From positions 297,283 through 361,282 of the forward strand of contig NZ_BMUF01000004.1 of assembly GCF_014650055.1 (NCBI RefSeq): a stretch of DNA of 64,000 nt. Direction: 5' to 3'. The position numbers were made by a program, and so were the translations under genes. The stretch is from Streptomyces malachitofuscus. GTDB lineage: Bacteria; Actinomycetota; Actinomycetes; Streptomycetales; Streptomycetaceae. Numbering within the stretch: position 1 is the stretch's first letter; every line of letters starts with the position of its first letter. The notes below the pieces were generated by a model. It did no database searches. It was not told the origin of the DNA and saw only the letters and a list, made by a program, of their open reading frames with translations. Of this stretch, positions 50,716-59,882 are shown piece by piece.

Positions 50716-50906
50716 GGGCTCTCCTTGGTGCGGTGCTCGACTGCTGCTGGCGAGGGAAGCGGGCGAGGGCATCGAGCGCGCGGGATCCGGTCCCGCTCCC
50801 GGATCCCTTGCCCGCCGCCCGAGCCCGCCGACCCGCTGGCTTATCCTACGAACTCGTCGCGATCGTGGTCGGCGCGGCCTCGTGTGTGTGAGGGAAAGGG
50901 AGTCGG

Positions 50907-51473
50907 GTGGAGCGCTCGCGCGACGCCGCAGACGTGCCGGCGGCAGCGGCCCGCGGAGACGCCCTCGCAGTGGATCCGGCGCTCTTCGGCGGAGCCGCCC
51001 ACCCGCACGCCACGCCCGGTGGGACACACCCGTGGGTGCCGGGCCGACCGAGTGAGATGTGTCACGGCCCGCTGCTCCACCGGAATCCCGCGCCACTCGA
51101 CGTGGTCTTCCCCGCCGACTCCTCCCGGCTCGCACAGGTCCGCAGCGCCCTGCGCGGCTGGCTCGCCCAGTGCGATCTGCCGCCGTACCAGGTGCAGGAC
51201 GTCCTGCTGGCGTCGGGGGAAGCCTGCGCCAACGCCATCGAGCACGGTCACCGGGACTCCCCGGGCGGTCCGGTCCGGCTCAGTGCCGAGGCCCGCTTCG
51301 ACGCGCTGCGTCTGACCATCGCCGACTCCGGGCGGTGGAAGGCGCCCCGACCCGGGATCGACGGCCACCGAGGCCGCGGGGTGGCGCTGATGCGCGCCCT
51401 CATGCAGCAGGTCACCATCACCTCCGGCCCGACCGGCACCACGGTCGACATGTACACGAAGATTGCGCGATGA
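50907..51473 (+). CDS. RsbW-like GHKL anti-sigma kinase
   Basis: 188 residues. The N-terminal 50 residues are low-complexity; the HATPase core carries 'VLLASGEACANAIEHGH' (N-box), 'LTIADSGRWKAP' (DxG) and 'GRGVALMRALM' (G-box). RsbW-type proteins bind sigma factors and phosphorylate STAS antagonists. GTG at 50907 after GGGAG; a shorter start near 51057 would remove the low-complexity part. No sigma gene lies next to it. Confidence 0.82.
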   Translation: MERSRDAADVPAAAARGDALAVDPALFGGAAHPHATPGGTHPWVPGRPSEMCHGPLLHRNPAPLDVVFPADSSRLAQVRSALRGWLAQCDLPPYQVQDVLLASGEACANAIEHGHRDSPGGPVRLSAEARFDALRLTIADSGRWKAPRPGIDGHRGRGVALMRALMQQVTITSGPTGTTVDMYTKIAR

Positions 51474-51704
51474 CCACGGTGCACGCGGGCGAGTCTCCCT
51501 GACCGAGGCTGTGTGAGACGGCTTCGGGGCCGGGACGGTACCGTGAGGGCGCCCCTGCGGGGTGGCCGCGGACCCATACCCGCCCCGAACGTGTGATGAT
51601 CTGAAGGGAACGTCCCGCCTTCCGGTAGCCATGGACCCAGGAGCACCCCGAGGTCGTGGAGTCCGAGGAGAATCTGGTGATCGACCGGCCGGCGAGGAGG
51701 GGAA

Positions 51705-53438
51705 ATGACGGCTGCGGACAATGAGCACGCCCCCGGCGACGAACAGGCCGGGGCCCCCTGCGGCCCTGCGGTCGGTGACATGCTCGCGATGCTCGGCACG
51801 GGCGCCTACGTCGTGGACGCGCAGGGCCGCATCGTGGCCGTCAACGCCGTCGCCGAGCGGTTGCTGAAGCGCTCCGCCGGGGAACTCGTCATGAGCGACG
51901 CACACGATCTGCTGCACCGGAACGCCCGCGGGGGACCGATTCCGAGGGCGCAGTGCCGCATGCGGCCGGCCTTCATGGCGGGCCGTCCGGCGCAGGCCGA
52001 ATTGGAGTGGTTCGAGCGCGGGGACGGATCGCTGCTTCCCGTGTCCTGGACGCTGGCTCCCGTCGACATCGGCAGCGGCGACATGTCCATGCTTTTGCTG
52101 TTCCAGCCCCGGGACGACCACACCGAGCCCGCGGTGCGGCTCGACCACGGCGGCGGAGCGCTGCTCGAGCTCGACAAGCTCGCTCTGCTGGCGGAGATGA
52201 CCACGCAGCTGACCTCCACCCTCTCCGTCGACGAGGCACTGCGACGCCTCGTGTCCCTCGTCCTGCCCCGCCTCGCGGACTGGGCGGTGATCGACCTGAT
52301 CAGCGAACGCGACGAGGTGTGGCGCAGCAAGGTGGTGCACATGGAGAACGGCACCCTGGTGTCCCGCAGGGACCTCGAGGGGCCGATGGCACCCGTGCCC
52401 GCCGAGTCCGTGATGCCGTTGTCCCGGGCCCTGCGGGGCGTGGCCTCGACCATCGCCGAACCGCAGACCTACGACCGCTCTCCCGACACGGGCATCGCGG
52501 TCGAGCAGCGCCGGCTGTTCGAGGCCACGGGCATGCACTCGGCGGCCATCGCACCGATCCGGGGTCTGCGCGAGGTGCTCGGGGCCCTGACCCTGGGCCG
52601 GTCCGAGCGCCCCGAGAAGTTCACTCCCGCCGATCTGGCACTGCTGGAGGACATCACCCGGCGTGCAGGACTGGCCCTGGACAACGCCCGCCTCTACCAG
52701 CGGCAGCGCAAGGTCGCCGAAACCATGCAGCGGTACCTGCTGCCGCAGCTTCCGCGCGTGGCCGGGCTGGAGATGACGTCCCGCTACCTGCCCGCGCCGG
52801 ACGCCTCCCACGTGGGCGGTGACTGGTACGACGCCTTCGCCCTGGCGGACGACGCCACCGCCCTGGTGATCGGCGACGTCTCCGGGCACGACCTGGATGC
52901 CGCAGCGGGCATGTCCCAGCTGCGCAACGTGCTCCGCTCCTACGCCTGGGCCCAGAAGGAGCCGCCCAGCCGCGTGGTGGAACGCGTGGACCGGGCGGTG
53001 CTCCGCATCACGGACGTGTCCATGGCCACGCTCGTGCTCGCCACCCTGACAGCGGGTGAGAACGGGCAGTGGGAGCTGCAGTGGACCAACGCGGGCCATC
53101 CGCCACCGCTGCTGGTCACTCACGAGGGCGTCGCCCGGTACCTCACGGAGAACAGCGGCATACTCCTCGGCACCGGCACGGACCGGCCGCGCTCGGACGC
53201 CTCCGAGATACTGCCGCTGGGCTCCACCCTCGTGCTGTACACGGACGGGCTCGTCGAATCACCGAGTCACTCCATCGACGACGGCCTGGAACGGCTGCGG
53301 CGGAATGCCGCGGCACTGGCTCACAGGCCGGTGGAGACCTTCACCGACGAACTGCTCAGCCGCGCGCGGCCGGCCGACAACGACGACGACGTCGCCCTCC
53401 TGGCCCTGCGCGTCGGCACCCGCCCCGCGTCCCCGTGA
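51705..53438 (+). CDS. PAS-GAF-PP2C (SpoIIE/RsbU-type) phosphatase
   Basis: 577 residues. PAS domain about 22-135 ('GAYVVDAQGRIVAVNAVAERLLKRS'), GAF about 150-335 ('TLSVDEALRRLVSLVLPRLADWAVIDL'), then an SpoIIE-type PP2C domain with metal-binding acids in 'HVGGDWYDAF', 'VIGDVSGHDLDAA', 'YTDGLVES' and 'DNDDDVALLAL'. Dephosphorylates a STAS antagonist on a sensed signal. Likely partner: the STAS protein at 50353-50715. It starts 231 bp after the kinase gene. Confidence 0.88.
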   Translation: MTAADNEHAPGDEQAGAPCGPAVGDMLAMLGTGAYVVDAQGRIVAVNAVAERLLKRSAGELVMSDAHDLLHRNARGGPIPRAQCRMRPAFMAGRPAQAELEWFERGDGSLLPVSWTLAPVDIGSGDMSMLLLFQPRDDHTEPAVRLDHGGGALLELDKLALLAEMTTQLTSTLSVDEALRRLVSLVLPRLADWAVIDLISERDEVWRSKVVHMENGTLVSRRDLEGPMAPVPAESVMPLSRALRGVASTIAEPQTYDRSPDTGIAVEQRRLFEATGMHSAAIAPIRGLREVLGALTLGRSERPEKFTPADLALLEDITRRAGLALDNARLYQRQRKVAETMQRYLLPQLPRVAGLEMTSRYLPAPDASHVGGDWYDAFALADDATALVIGDVSGHDLDAAAGMSQLRNVLRSYAWAQKEPPSRVVERVDRAVLRITDVSMATLVLATLTAGENGQWELQWTNAGHPPPLLVTHEGVARYLTENSGILLGTGTDRPRSDASEILPLGSTLVLYTDGLVESPSHSIDDGLERLRRNAAALAHRPVETFTDELLSRARPADNDDDVALLALRVGTRPASP

Positions 53439-53550
53439 GGGACCGCGGGCGCCGCCGGCCGGCGGACATCGGCTTCCGCCGCGGTTGCGAGCGGTGAAGC
53501 GGCGTGACGGGGGTACCGGCAGGGCAACGTGAGAGGCACGGGCCGGGAGG

Positions 53551-53808
53551 GTGACGTTGGACAGGACGAGTCAGTTGCGACAGCTCCGAGCCGTCTACGG
53601 GGGAGGTGTCGTCGCCTGGACCTTCTGTCTGCTGCTGACCACGGTGCAGGGCGGCGGTTCGGCGCGACAGACGGTGGTGCTGCTGGGATTGCTGGCGGCC
53701 TTCCTCGTCGCGCTGCTGTGGTCGACCTGGTGTCTGTGGGAAACGGGCACGCGCGTCCCCGAGTCACCGGCCGGGGATGCGGCGCACGCGCGGGCCGACA
53801 GGCCCTGA
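53551..53808 (+). CDS. Small membrane protein
   Basis: 85 residues, two membrane helices (about 15-33 and 42-63). No family recognised. GTG at 53551 directly follows GGGAGG, so translation may start at the TTG two codons on instead. Located after the phosphatase; no evidence of a shared role. Confidence 0.5.
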   Translation: MTLDRTSQLRQLRAVYGGGVVAWTFCLLLTTVQGGGSARQTVVLLGLLAAFLVALLWSTWCLWETGTRVPESPAGDAAHARADRP

Positions 53809-53843
53809 CCGACGCGTTCCGCGCGCGGCTCGGCGTCCGGACG

Positions 53844-54086
53844 TCAGAACGGCAGCCGTCCGCGCGCCCGGCGGCCCGCGGAACCGCTGCGGCCGACGGC
53901 GCGGGAGCTGGAGCGGAAAGGCTTGCTGAAGAGACGACCGAGCGGCCCCGGAGCCTTGGACCCGGCCCGGGAACCCACGCCGAGCACGCGTTGCGTTCCG
54001 TTCTGCGGATGCCGGGAGAGAGCTGGGACCAGGAACGCGAGCACACCGATGACCACGCAGACGACAACGATGCCGACGACCATCAT
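53844..54086 (-). CDS. DUF6411-like small membrane protein
   Basis: 80 residues: one N-terminal membrane helix ('MMVVGIVVVCVVIGVLAFLVPAL'-type, about 1-22) and a basic tail with 'GSRAGSKAPGPLGRLFSKPF' and Ser/Arg-rich end. This matches a small protein widespread in Streptomyces (DUF6411), function unknown. ATG 54086 follows GGAGG by 6 nt. Confidence 0.7.
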   Translation of the reverse strand: MMVVGIVVVCVVIGVLAFLVPALSRHPQNGTQRVLGVGSRAGSKAPGPLGRLFSKPFRSSSRAVGRSGSAGRRARGRLPF

Positions 54087-54115
54087 GAAGGCCTCCGAAT
54101 CAGGAACGGTGAAGC

Positions 54116-54131
54116 CGGACCGGTCGGTCCG
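54116..54131. other. Short hairpin between DUF6411 and SDR genes
   Basis: CGGACCG-GT-CGGTCCG, perfect 7-bp arms, 30 bp upstream of the DUF6411 ATG. It could be an operator for that gene. Confidence 0.3.
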
Positions 54132-54218
54132 TGTGTGACCGTTTGCCCCGATCCCGCGTGAACACGCGCCCGAACTCGGCGGCCGGCGCCGGTCCGTCGT
54201 CGGCCGCGACCGCGACGG

Positions 54219-55754
54219 TCAGGGCGTCACCTCGGGCACGCGGCCGGGTGCGCTCGCCGCCTTCGCCGCCGCGCGCGCGATGTTGCGGGCCATGCCGCCG
54301 AAGACCAGGGCATGGAAGGGGGAGACGGCCCACCAGTAGGCGTGCCCCAGGAGGCCCTTCGGGTGGAAGAGGGCGCGTTGCCGGTAGCGCGTGCGGCCCT
54401 CGGCGTCCGTCTCGGCGCGCATCTCCAGCCACGCCAGGCCGGGCAGGCGCATCTCCGCCCGCAGCCGCAGCAGCCGTCCGCGTTCGATCTCCTCGACACG
54501 CCAGAAGTCCAGCGAGTCCCCGACCCGCAGTCGTTCGGCGTCGCGCCGTCCGCGCCGCAGTCCGACCCCGCCGACGATCCGGTCCAGCCGGCCCCGAACC
54601 GCCCAGGCGAGTGAGAACGAGTACCAGCCGGTGTCGCCGCCGATGCCCTCGATCACCTTCCACAGCGCCTGCTGCGACGCGTCGACCGGTCGTTGCCGCT
54701 CGTCCCGGTAGAGACTGCCGCCGGCCCAGTCGGGGTCGGTGGGCAGGGGATCGCTGGGCGCCCCGGGCGAGGCCGCGGAGGACCAGCGGGTGGCGACCTG
54801 GGCCTCCCGGACACGCCGCAGGGCCAGAGCCAACGCCGTGTCGAACGGGAGGGGCCGGCCGGGTGGGTCGGCCACGTACCGGGCGATGTCGTGCTCGTGA
54901 CACACGACTTCATGACGCAACGACTCCGTCAGCGGGCGGGCGATGGACGCCGGCACCGGGGTCACGAGACCGACCCAGTGACTGGACAGACCCGGGGTGA
55001 GCACCGGGACCGGAATGATCACCCTCCGCCGCAGGCCGGCGACCGCGGCGTAGCGGCGCATCATGTCGCGGTAGGTCAGGACGTCCGGCCCGCCGATGTC
55101 GAAGGCGCGGTCGACATCGGCGGGCATGGTGGCAGCCCCGACGAGGTAGCGCAACACATCGCGGACCGCGACGGGTTGCGTGCGGGTGTGCACCCAACTG
55201 GGTGTCACCATCACGGGCAGCCGCTCGGTCAGATAGCGCAGCATCTCGAACGACGCCGACCCGGACCCGATGACGACCGCCGCGCGCAGCACGGTGGCGG
55301 GCACGGGGGCGTCGAGGAAGATGCGCCCGACCTCGGCCCTGGAGCGCAGGTGCGGCGACAGGGACCGCTCGGGCACTCCACGCGGTGTCAGCCCACCGAG
55401 GTAGACGATCCGGCCCACACCGGCGGCGTGCGCCTGCGCGGCGAACACCTCGGCGGCGCGACGGTCCGTGTCCTCGAAGCGCGCGCCGGTGCCGAGGGCG
55501 TGCACGAGGTAGTAGGCGACGTCGATGCCGTCCATGGCCGCGGCGACGGAAGCGGCGTCCGTGACGTCGCCGCGTACGGTCTCGACATCCGGGGCCCACG
55601 GGTGGTCGCGCAGTTTGCCGGGGGAGCGGGCCAGACACCGCACCCGGTGGCCGGCCTCGAGCAGGTCCGGGACAAGCCGCCCACCGATGTACCCCGACGC
55701 ACCGGTGACCAGGCAGCGCAGCCCCGCGGTGCCCTGTTGCCCCTGCCCGTCCAC
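54219..55754 (-). CDS. SDR-type NAD(P)-epimerase with DUF2867 domain
   Basis: 511 residues. N-terminal NmrA/atypical SDR Rossmann domain 'CLVTGASGYIGGRLVPDLLEAGHRV' at about 14-38, to about 300; C-terminal DUF2867 SRPBCC-like domain (about 345-490, 'WYSFSLAWAVRGRLDRIVGG', 'GHAYWWAVSPFHALVFGGMARNIAR'). Such fusions are conserved and uncharacterised; some sit in quinone or light-stress contexts. GTG 55754 with GGAGGAA upstream. Confidence 0.8.
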   Translation of the reverse strand: MDGQGQQGTAGLRCLVTGASGYIGGRLVPDLLEAGHRVRCLARSPGKLRDHPWAPDVETVRGDVTDAASVAAAMDGIDVAYYLVHALGTGARFEDTDRRAAEVFAAQAHAAGVGRIVYLGGLTPRGVPERSLSPHLRSRAEVGRIFLDAPVPATVLRAAVVIGSGSASFEMLRYLTERLPVMVTPSWVHTRTQPVAVRDVLRYLVGAATMPADVDRAFDIGGPDVLTYRDMMRRYAAVAGLRRRVIIPVPVLTPGLSSHWVGLVTPVPASIARPLTESLRHEVVCHEHDIARYVADPPGRPLPFDTALALALRRVREAQVATRWSSAASPGAPSDPLPTDPDWAGGSLYRDERQRPVDASQQALWKVIEGIGGDTGWYSFSLAWAVRGRLDRIVGGVGLRRGRRDAERLRVGDSLDFWRVEEIERGRLLRLRAEMRLPGLAWLEMRAETDAEGRTRYRQRALFHPKGLLGHAYWWAVSPFHALVFGGMARNIARAAAKAASAPGRVPEVTP

Positions 55755-55846
55755 GGTTCCTCCCTACGGTCCGACACGATGCTGCCCGCCGACCGGTCGT
55801 CCGCAGGTGTCCTCGGTCCATCCTGGAGGAGGTGGGAGGGGCGCGC

Positions 55847-56338
55847 TCAGCCGCCGACGAGCCGGCGCACGTTCTCGACGGAGCCGCAGTCCTCCTTCAG
55901 CCGGCGCTCACGTTCCTCCCGGAAGGCCGCGCCCAGCTCCTCGCGTCGCTCCATCGCCACGTTCTCCCGCGCCCCGTTGAGAATGGTGCGCTCTTCCTCG
56001 TCGGCGTGATGGGTCACGGCCTCGACCAGCTCCTCGAGTTTCGCGTCCCACTCCTCGCTGCCGACGTCGCGCACTTCCAGCAATGCCAGCAGGGCCTCGT
56101 TCCCCTCGTCGTGCTCGTGCTCGCCGTGCTCCACCTCTTCGTCGTCGATGTTCTTGTACCGCTTGAGAGCGGGATACACCTTGCTCTCCTCGGCCAGTGC
56201 GTGGGCGATCAGCAGATGTGCGAACTCGTGCAGAGCGGCGGCCCGGTCGGCTTCGACACTGCGCATCAGACGGAAGAGATCCTCCATTCGCCGGTGGTCC
56301 TGAAGGATGAGTTCGACGACGTCCGAAGTCTCGGCCAT
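55847..56338 (-). CDS. Hemerythrin-domain protein
   Basis: 163 residues, four-helix hemerythrin-like bundle: 'DHRRMEDLFRLM' (His ligand and HxxxE type), 'EFAHLLIAHALAEESKVY', a His/Glu-rich loop 'VEHGEHEHDEGNE' and 'VTHHADEEERTIL'. These bind a diiron centre and sense or store oxygen or nitric oxide. ATG at 56338 follows AAGGGAG by about 10 nt. Stress-type neighbours (GlsB, USP). Confidence 0.85.
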   Translation of the reverse strand: MAETSDVVELILQDHRRMEDLFRLMRSVEADRAAALHEFAHLLIAHALAEESKVYPALKRYKNIDDEEVEHGEHEHDEGNEALLALLEVRDVGSEEWDAKLEELVEAVTHHADEEERTILNGARENVAMERREELGAAFREERERRLKEDCGSVENVRRLVGG

Positions 56339-56390
56339 GAAAACGTGCTCCCTTTGGATAGAAAAAGAATCTCCGCACCCGCCGCATGCC

Positions 56391-56424
56391 CCGAGCGCCC
56401 TCGTCCCAGGACGAGGGCGCTCGG
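56391..56424 (-). terminator. Terminator with 16-bp perfect stem
   Basis: Arms 56391-56406 and 56409-56424 pair perfectly over 16 bp with a 2-nt nominal gap, 51 bp past the stop of the GlsB-like gene and before the hemerythrin start. It is among the strongest hairpins in the window. Confidence 0.75.
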
Positions 56425-56474
56425 AGAACGGCACGTCGGACTGTCCGTGCGTGAGTGTGCCGACCGTGGTTCCG

Positions 56475-56771
56475 TCAGGCGTGGGCGTGCCCGCGACGAT
56501 GACCGCGCCCGTGTCCGCGGCCGGTGAACATGCGGTACAGCGCCAGGAGAATGACCGATCCGACGATGGCCGCGATCCAGGTGGAGAGGTCGAAGAATCC
56601 GTCAATGGAGTCGACCCCGAAGATCACCTTGCCGAGGAATCCTCCCAGAAGTCCGCCGGCGATGCCGATGAGCATGGTGATGATGATTCCGCCCGGGTCC
56701 TTACCCGGCATGAGCGCCTTGGCAATGGCCCCGGCGAGCAGGCCGATGAATATCCACGCGATGATGCCCAT
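56475..56771 (-). CDS. GlsB/YeaQ/YmgE family membrane protein
   Basis: 98 residues, three membrane helices with Gly-rich 'GIAGGLLGGFLGKVIFG', the transglycosylase-associated family linked to stress. C-terminal His/Arg/Gly tail (HGRGHRRGHAHA) could bind metal. ATG at 56771 with AAGGAGAG 7 nt upstream; an upstream ATG lacks a site. Confidence 0.82.
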   Translation of the reverse strand: MGIIAWIFIGLLAGAIAKALMPGKDPGGIIITMLIGIAGGLLGGFLGKVIFGVDSIDGFFDLSTWIAAIVGSVILLALYRMFTGRGHGRGHRRGHAHA

Positions 56772-57071
56772 CTCAGACTCTCCTTGTTGCTGTCGGTTCG
56801 ACATCCGTGTTTCCCGGGATCCCGACTCCTAACAGGAATGGGTGGCGGGACGGAGCCGATGCTGCCCGGAACTGACGGGTAATCAACGCGCGCGGGGTCC
56901 CCTGACCGGCGCCGGAGTCACTCGCCACCCCTCCCGGGCGCGGGTCCGTCCTCGTACGGACCCGTCGGACTGCGGAGCCGGTGCACCCGGCGTGAAGCTG
57001 GAGCCGGGCCCCTGTCGACGGCGGCCGCGCCGCGAGTGGCTCGCCGCCGCTCGCCGAGTCGAGGAGGAAGC

Positions 57072-57530
57072 ATGGCTGAGCAGCTCGGGAAGACGGAACG
57101 CATCGTGGTCGGGGTGGACGGTTCCGACTCGTCGAAGCGGGCCCTGCGGTGGGCGGTGCGGCAGGGGCGGCTGACCGACGGCGTGGTGGAGGCGCTGACG
57201 GCGTGGGACTTCCCGCAGTTCCACGGGGCGCTCGGCTGGCTGCCTCCCTCCAGCAGGGACGAAGGCGCTCTGGAGGCCCGCGCTCGCGAGGAACTCACCC
57301 GGGCGGTCGAGGAAGCCGTGGGACCGCAGCCGTCGGTGGAGCTGCGTACCGAGGTGCGTTACGGCACCCCCGCGAGTGTCCTGCTCGACGCCGCCCACGG
57401 CGCCTCCTTGCTCGTGGTCGGCAGCCGTGGACTCGGGGGATTCGCGGGGCTGTTGCTGGGGTCGGTGGCCCAGCACTGCGCCCAGCACGCCGCCTGTCCC
57501 GTCGTCGTGGTCCGAGACGACGGCCGCTGA
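57072..57530 (+). CDS. Universal stress protein, UspA family
   Basis: 152 residues. 'RIVVGVDGSDSSKRALRWAV' at the start and the ATP-binding loop 'GSRGLGGFAGLLLGSVAQH' near 122 (G-2x-G-9x-G-S), so this is the ATP-binding class. ATG at 57072 follows GAGGAGG. Its own transcript. Confidence 0.87.
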   Translation: MAEQLGKTERIVVGVDGSDSSKRALRWAVRQGRLTDGVVEALTAWDFPQFHGALGWLPPSSRDEGALEARAREELTRAVEEAVGPQPSVELRTEVRYGTPASVLLDAAHGASLLVVGSRGLGGFAGLLLGSVAQHCAQHAACPVVVVRDDGR

Positions 57531-57592
57531 GCCCGACTCCGTCCCGGGGCGCCCGTCGAGGACGGGCCCGTTGCCCCCGTGCTCCGGTGACA

Positions 57593-58561
57593 ATGATCGT
57601 CGTGACCTCTCTTCACACCAACCCGCTCTTCACCCGGCTCGCCGATTCCGAACGCATCCTCGTCGCGGGCGCGGGCGGCGGTTTCGACGTCTACTCCGGC
57701 CTGCCGCTGGCTCTGTCCCTCCTGCACCAGGACAAGGAGGTGTTCCTCGCCAACCTGTCCTTCAGCGCGCTCGCCGGGCTGCCGGCGGGCCACTGGGCGG
57801 CCGACGACCTGGCCGTCGTCACTCCGGACACCGCCCCGCACCAGAGCTACTTCCCTGAGCGGACCCTGGCCCAGTGGCTGAACCGGCACGGCTACCCGGA
57901 CACCGTGTACGCCTTTCCCCAGACCGGTGTGCGCCCGCTGCGCGCCGCCTACCGGGCACTGATCGAACTGCACGGCATCGACACCGTGGTGCTGGTAGAC
58001 GGCGGTACGGACATCCTGCTGCGCGGTGACGAGTCCGGCCTCGGCACACCGGAGGAGGACATGACCAGTGTGGCGGCGCTCGCCGCGCTGGACGCCGTGC
58101 CCCACCGGCTCGTGGTGTCGGTCGGGTTCGGCGTGGACGCCTACCACGGCGTGAACCACGTGCAGGTCCTGGAGAACATCGCCGCACTGGAGCGCGACGG
58201 CGCATACCTCGGCGCGTTCTCGATACCCCGTGCCACCCGTGAAGGGGCGCTCTACCTGGACGCGGTGGCGCACGCCCAGCACCACACCCCCGAGCATCCC
58301 AGCATCGTCAACGGTTCCGTCGCGGCAGCCGTGCGCGGCTCGTTCGGCGACATCCGCTTCACCGACCGGACCCGCGGCAGCGAGCTGTTCGTGAACCCGC
58401 TGATGTCCCTGTACTTCGCCTTCGACCTGCCGGGCCTGGCAGCCCGCTGCCTCTACCTGGACCGCATCGAGGACACCTGGCTCATGCGTCAAGTGCACTC
58501 ACGCATTGCGGAGTTCCGCGAATCCACCGTGACCCGCCCGCCCCGCACCTTCCCCCATTGA
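57593..58561 (+). CDS. DUF1152 family protein
   Basis: 322 residues. 'RILVAGAGGGFDVYSGLPLALSL' gives a Gly-rich nucleotide-type loop near 20, then 'VVLVDGGTDILLRGDE' and 'FGVDAYHGVNH'. These are DUF1152 hallmarks; the family is widespread in actinobacteria and archaea, function unknown. ATG at 57593; GTGs at 57587 and 57602 are alternatives with no clear ribosome site. Ends 5 bp from the convergent VOC gene. Confidence 0.78.
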   Translation: MIVVTSLHTNPLFTRLADSERILVAGAGGGFDVYSGLPLALSLLHQDKEVFLANLSFSALAGLPAGHWAADDLAVVTPDTAPHQSYFPERTLAQWLNRHGYPDTVYAFPQTGVRPLRAAYRALIELHGIDTVVLVDGGTDILLRGDESGLGTPEEDMTSVAALAALDAVPHRLVVSVGFGVDAYHGVNHVQVLENIAALERDGAYLGAFSIPRATREGALYLDAVAHAQHHTPEHPSIVNGSVAAAVRGSFGDIRFTDRTRGSELFVNPLMSLYFAFDLPGLAARCLYLDRIEDTWLMRQVHSRIAEFRESTVTRPPRTFPH

Positions 58562-58566
58562 GGCCG

Positions 58567-59052
58567 TCACTCGACAGCGGCCAGACGTCGCCGGAGCTCC
58601 GCCTCCGAGACGTCTTCCAGATGGGTCAGGAAGACCCACATGTGACCCGAGGGATCCTTGAGGATGACGGTGCGGTCACCGTGGAACATGTCCGTCGGCG
58701 GCTGGAGGATCTCGGCACCGGCGGCCTCCGCGCGCGCCGCCAGGCTGTCGACGTCCGGGACGAACACGTGCAGCGTGACGGAGGTGCCTCCGCCGAGTGC
58801 GGCCGGCGAGGCGAAGGCGCCGGCCTCCGCCTCGTCCACGCTCGCGTCCCCCAGCATCAGCACCGATGACCCGATGGTGATCTCGGCGTGCAGAACGCCG
58901 CCGCCCGGGGCGTCGATCCGGAAGTCCTCCCGGGCACCGAACGCCCGCTGGTAGAAGTCGATCGCCGCGCGGGCGTCGTCGACCATGATGTGGGGGATCA
59001 CGGCGAAGTGGTAGCGGTCGGGGATCTCGATGTCGGCACGGCGCTCGGCCAC
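58567..59052 (-). CDS. VOC (glyoxalase-like) protein
   Basis: 161 residues, two beta-alpha-beta-beta-beta modules: 'VIPHIMVDDARAAIDFYQRAFGA' and 'LHVFVPDVDSLAARAEAAGAEILQPPTDMFHGDRTVILKDPSGHMW'-type ending. Close to the PhnB-like branch. Probably a detoxification or antibiotic-binding protein. GTG at 59052 with GAGGAGG 6 nt upstream. The promoter has a MerR/SoxR-type architecture. Confidence 0.82.
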   Translation of the reverse strand: MAERRADIEIPDRYHFAVIPHIMVDDARAAIDFYQRAFGAREDFRIDAPGGGVLHAEITIGSSVLMLGDASVDEAEAGAFASPAALGGGTSVTLHVFVPDVDSLAARAEAAGAEILQPPTDMFHGDRTVILKDPSGHMWVFLTHLEDVSEAELRRRLAAVE

Positions 59053-59102
59053 GGCTGACCTCCTCGAAAGGTACCGCCGGTCGTTCCAGCGGCTGTGGAA
59101 CG

Positions 59103-59133
59103 AACCTAGAAACTCAAGTCCGCTTGAGGTCAA
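59103..59133 (-). promoter_or_regulatory. SoxR/MerR-type promoter with 19-bp spacer
   Basis: On the minus strand, -35 TTGACC (59133-59128), then exactly 19 bp, then -10 TAGGTT (59108-59103). The spacer holds the dyad CTCAAG-N4-CTTGAG (59113-59128). An overlong spacer with a central dyad is the mark of MerR-family activation, and CCTCAAG...CTTGAGG is close to known SoxR boxes. TSS should be near 59096. Confidence 0.7.
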
Positions 59134-59307
59134 TCGCCGCCCGGTCCCGCAGGCCGGGCAAATGGAGCAGGCTTCGGGGCCGGGCGTTGCTTCTGCGCGT
59201 CACGGAAGTTGATCCGGAAGCACGGCGCACGCACGCGGCCCGGTCCCGGCCGGCCGCCGCGGAGCCGTCCCGCCCTGTTCCAGCCCCGCCCACCGGAGGC
59301 CGTAGCG

Positions 59308-59841
59308 ATGCACCACCCCGCCCACCGTTCTCCCCGGCCGGCCGGCGCGCAGACAGCAGCGGGCCGGCCCTCGCCGGAACCACGACTGATCAGCGGCGTC
59401 TACGGACTCGTCCTCGCCAGCGCGCTGGCAGCGGCCCTCGACTCGCCGGACGAGCAGACCGACCCCGGATCGGACGCCGTCTGGGTGCTGTTCACCGCCC
59501 TGGCCGCCGCGGCGGCCCACGGCTACGCCCACGTTCTCGCGCACCGGATGTCGGCGGAGCACAGCGGCATCGGGGTCGGCCTGCGCGCCATGCTCGCCGA
59601 GTGGCCGGTCGTCGCCGCGGCCGTCCCCACCTTCGTGCTCCTGCTGTTCGCGGTGCCGTCCTGGTGGACCGAGGGCGACGCGGTGAGTACGGCACTGCTG
59701 GTCAACACGCTGCTCCTCGCGGCCGGCGGGGCGTGGACGGCGCGTCGTGCGGGCCGCGGATGGCCGGCGTCGCTCCGGGCGGCGACCGGCGACATGTTCA
59801 TCGGCCTGGTGATCATCGGGGCCAACGCCCTGATCAAGTAG
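59308..59841 (+). CDS. Integral membrane protein, uncharacterised
   Basis: 177 residues, four hydrophobic segments (about 32-47, 58-75, 95-113 and 123-140) after a Pro-rich N-terminus. 'AHGYAHVLAHRMS' near 72-84 has three His on one helix. No family recognised. The start ATG at 59308 has GGAGG in 'CCGGAGG' about 9 nt upstream. Confidence 0.6.
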   Translation: MHHPAHRSPRPAGAQTAAGRPSPEPRLISGVYGLVLASALAAALDSPDEQTDPGSDAVWVLFTALAAAAAHGYAHVLAHRMSAEHSGIGVGLRAMLAEWPVVAAAVPTFVLLLFAVPSWWTEGDAVSTALLVNTLLLAAGGAWTARRAGRGWPASLRAATGDMFIGLVIIGANALIK

Positions 59842-59882
59842 CGGCGGCCATTGACGCGCCGGGACACCGTCCCTAACAGCGG

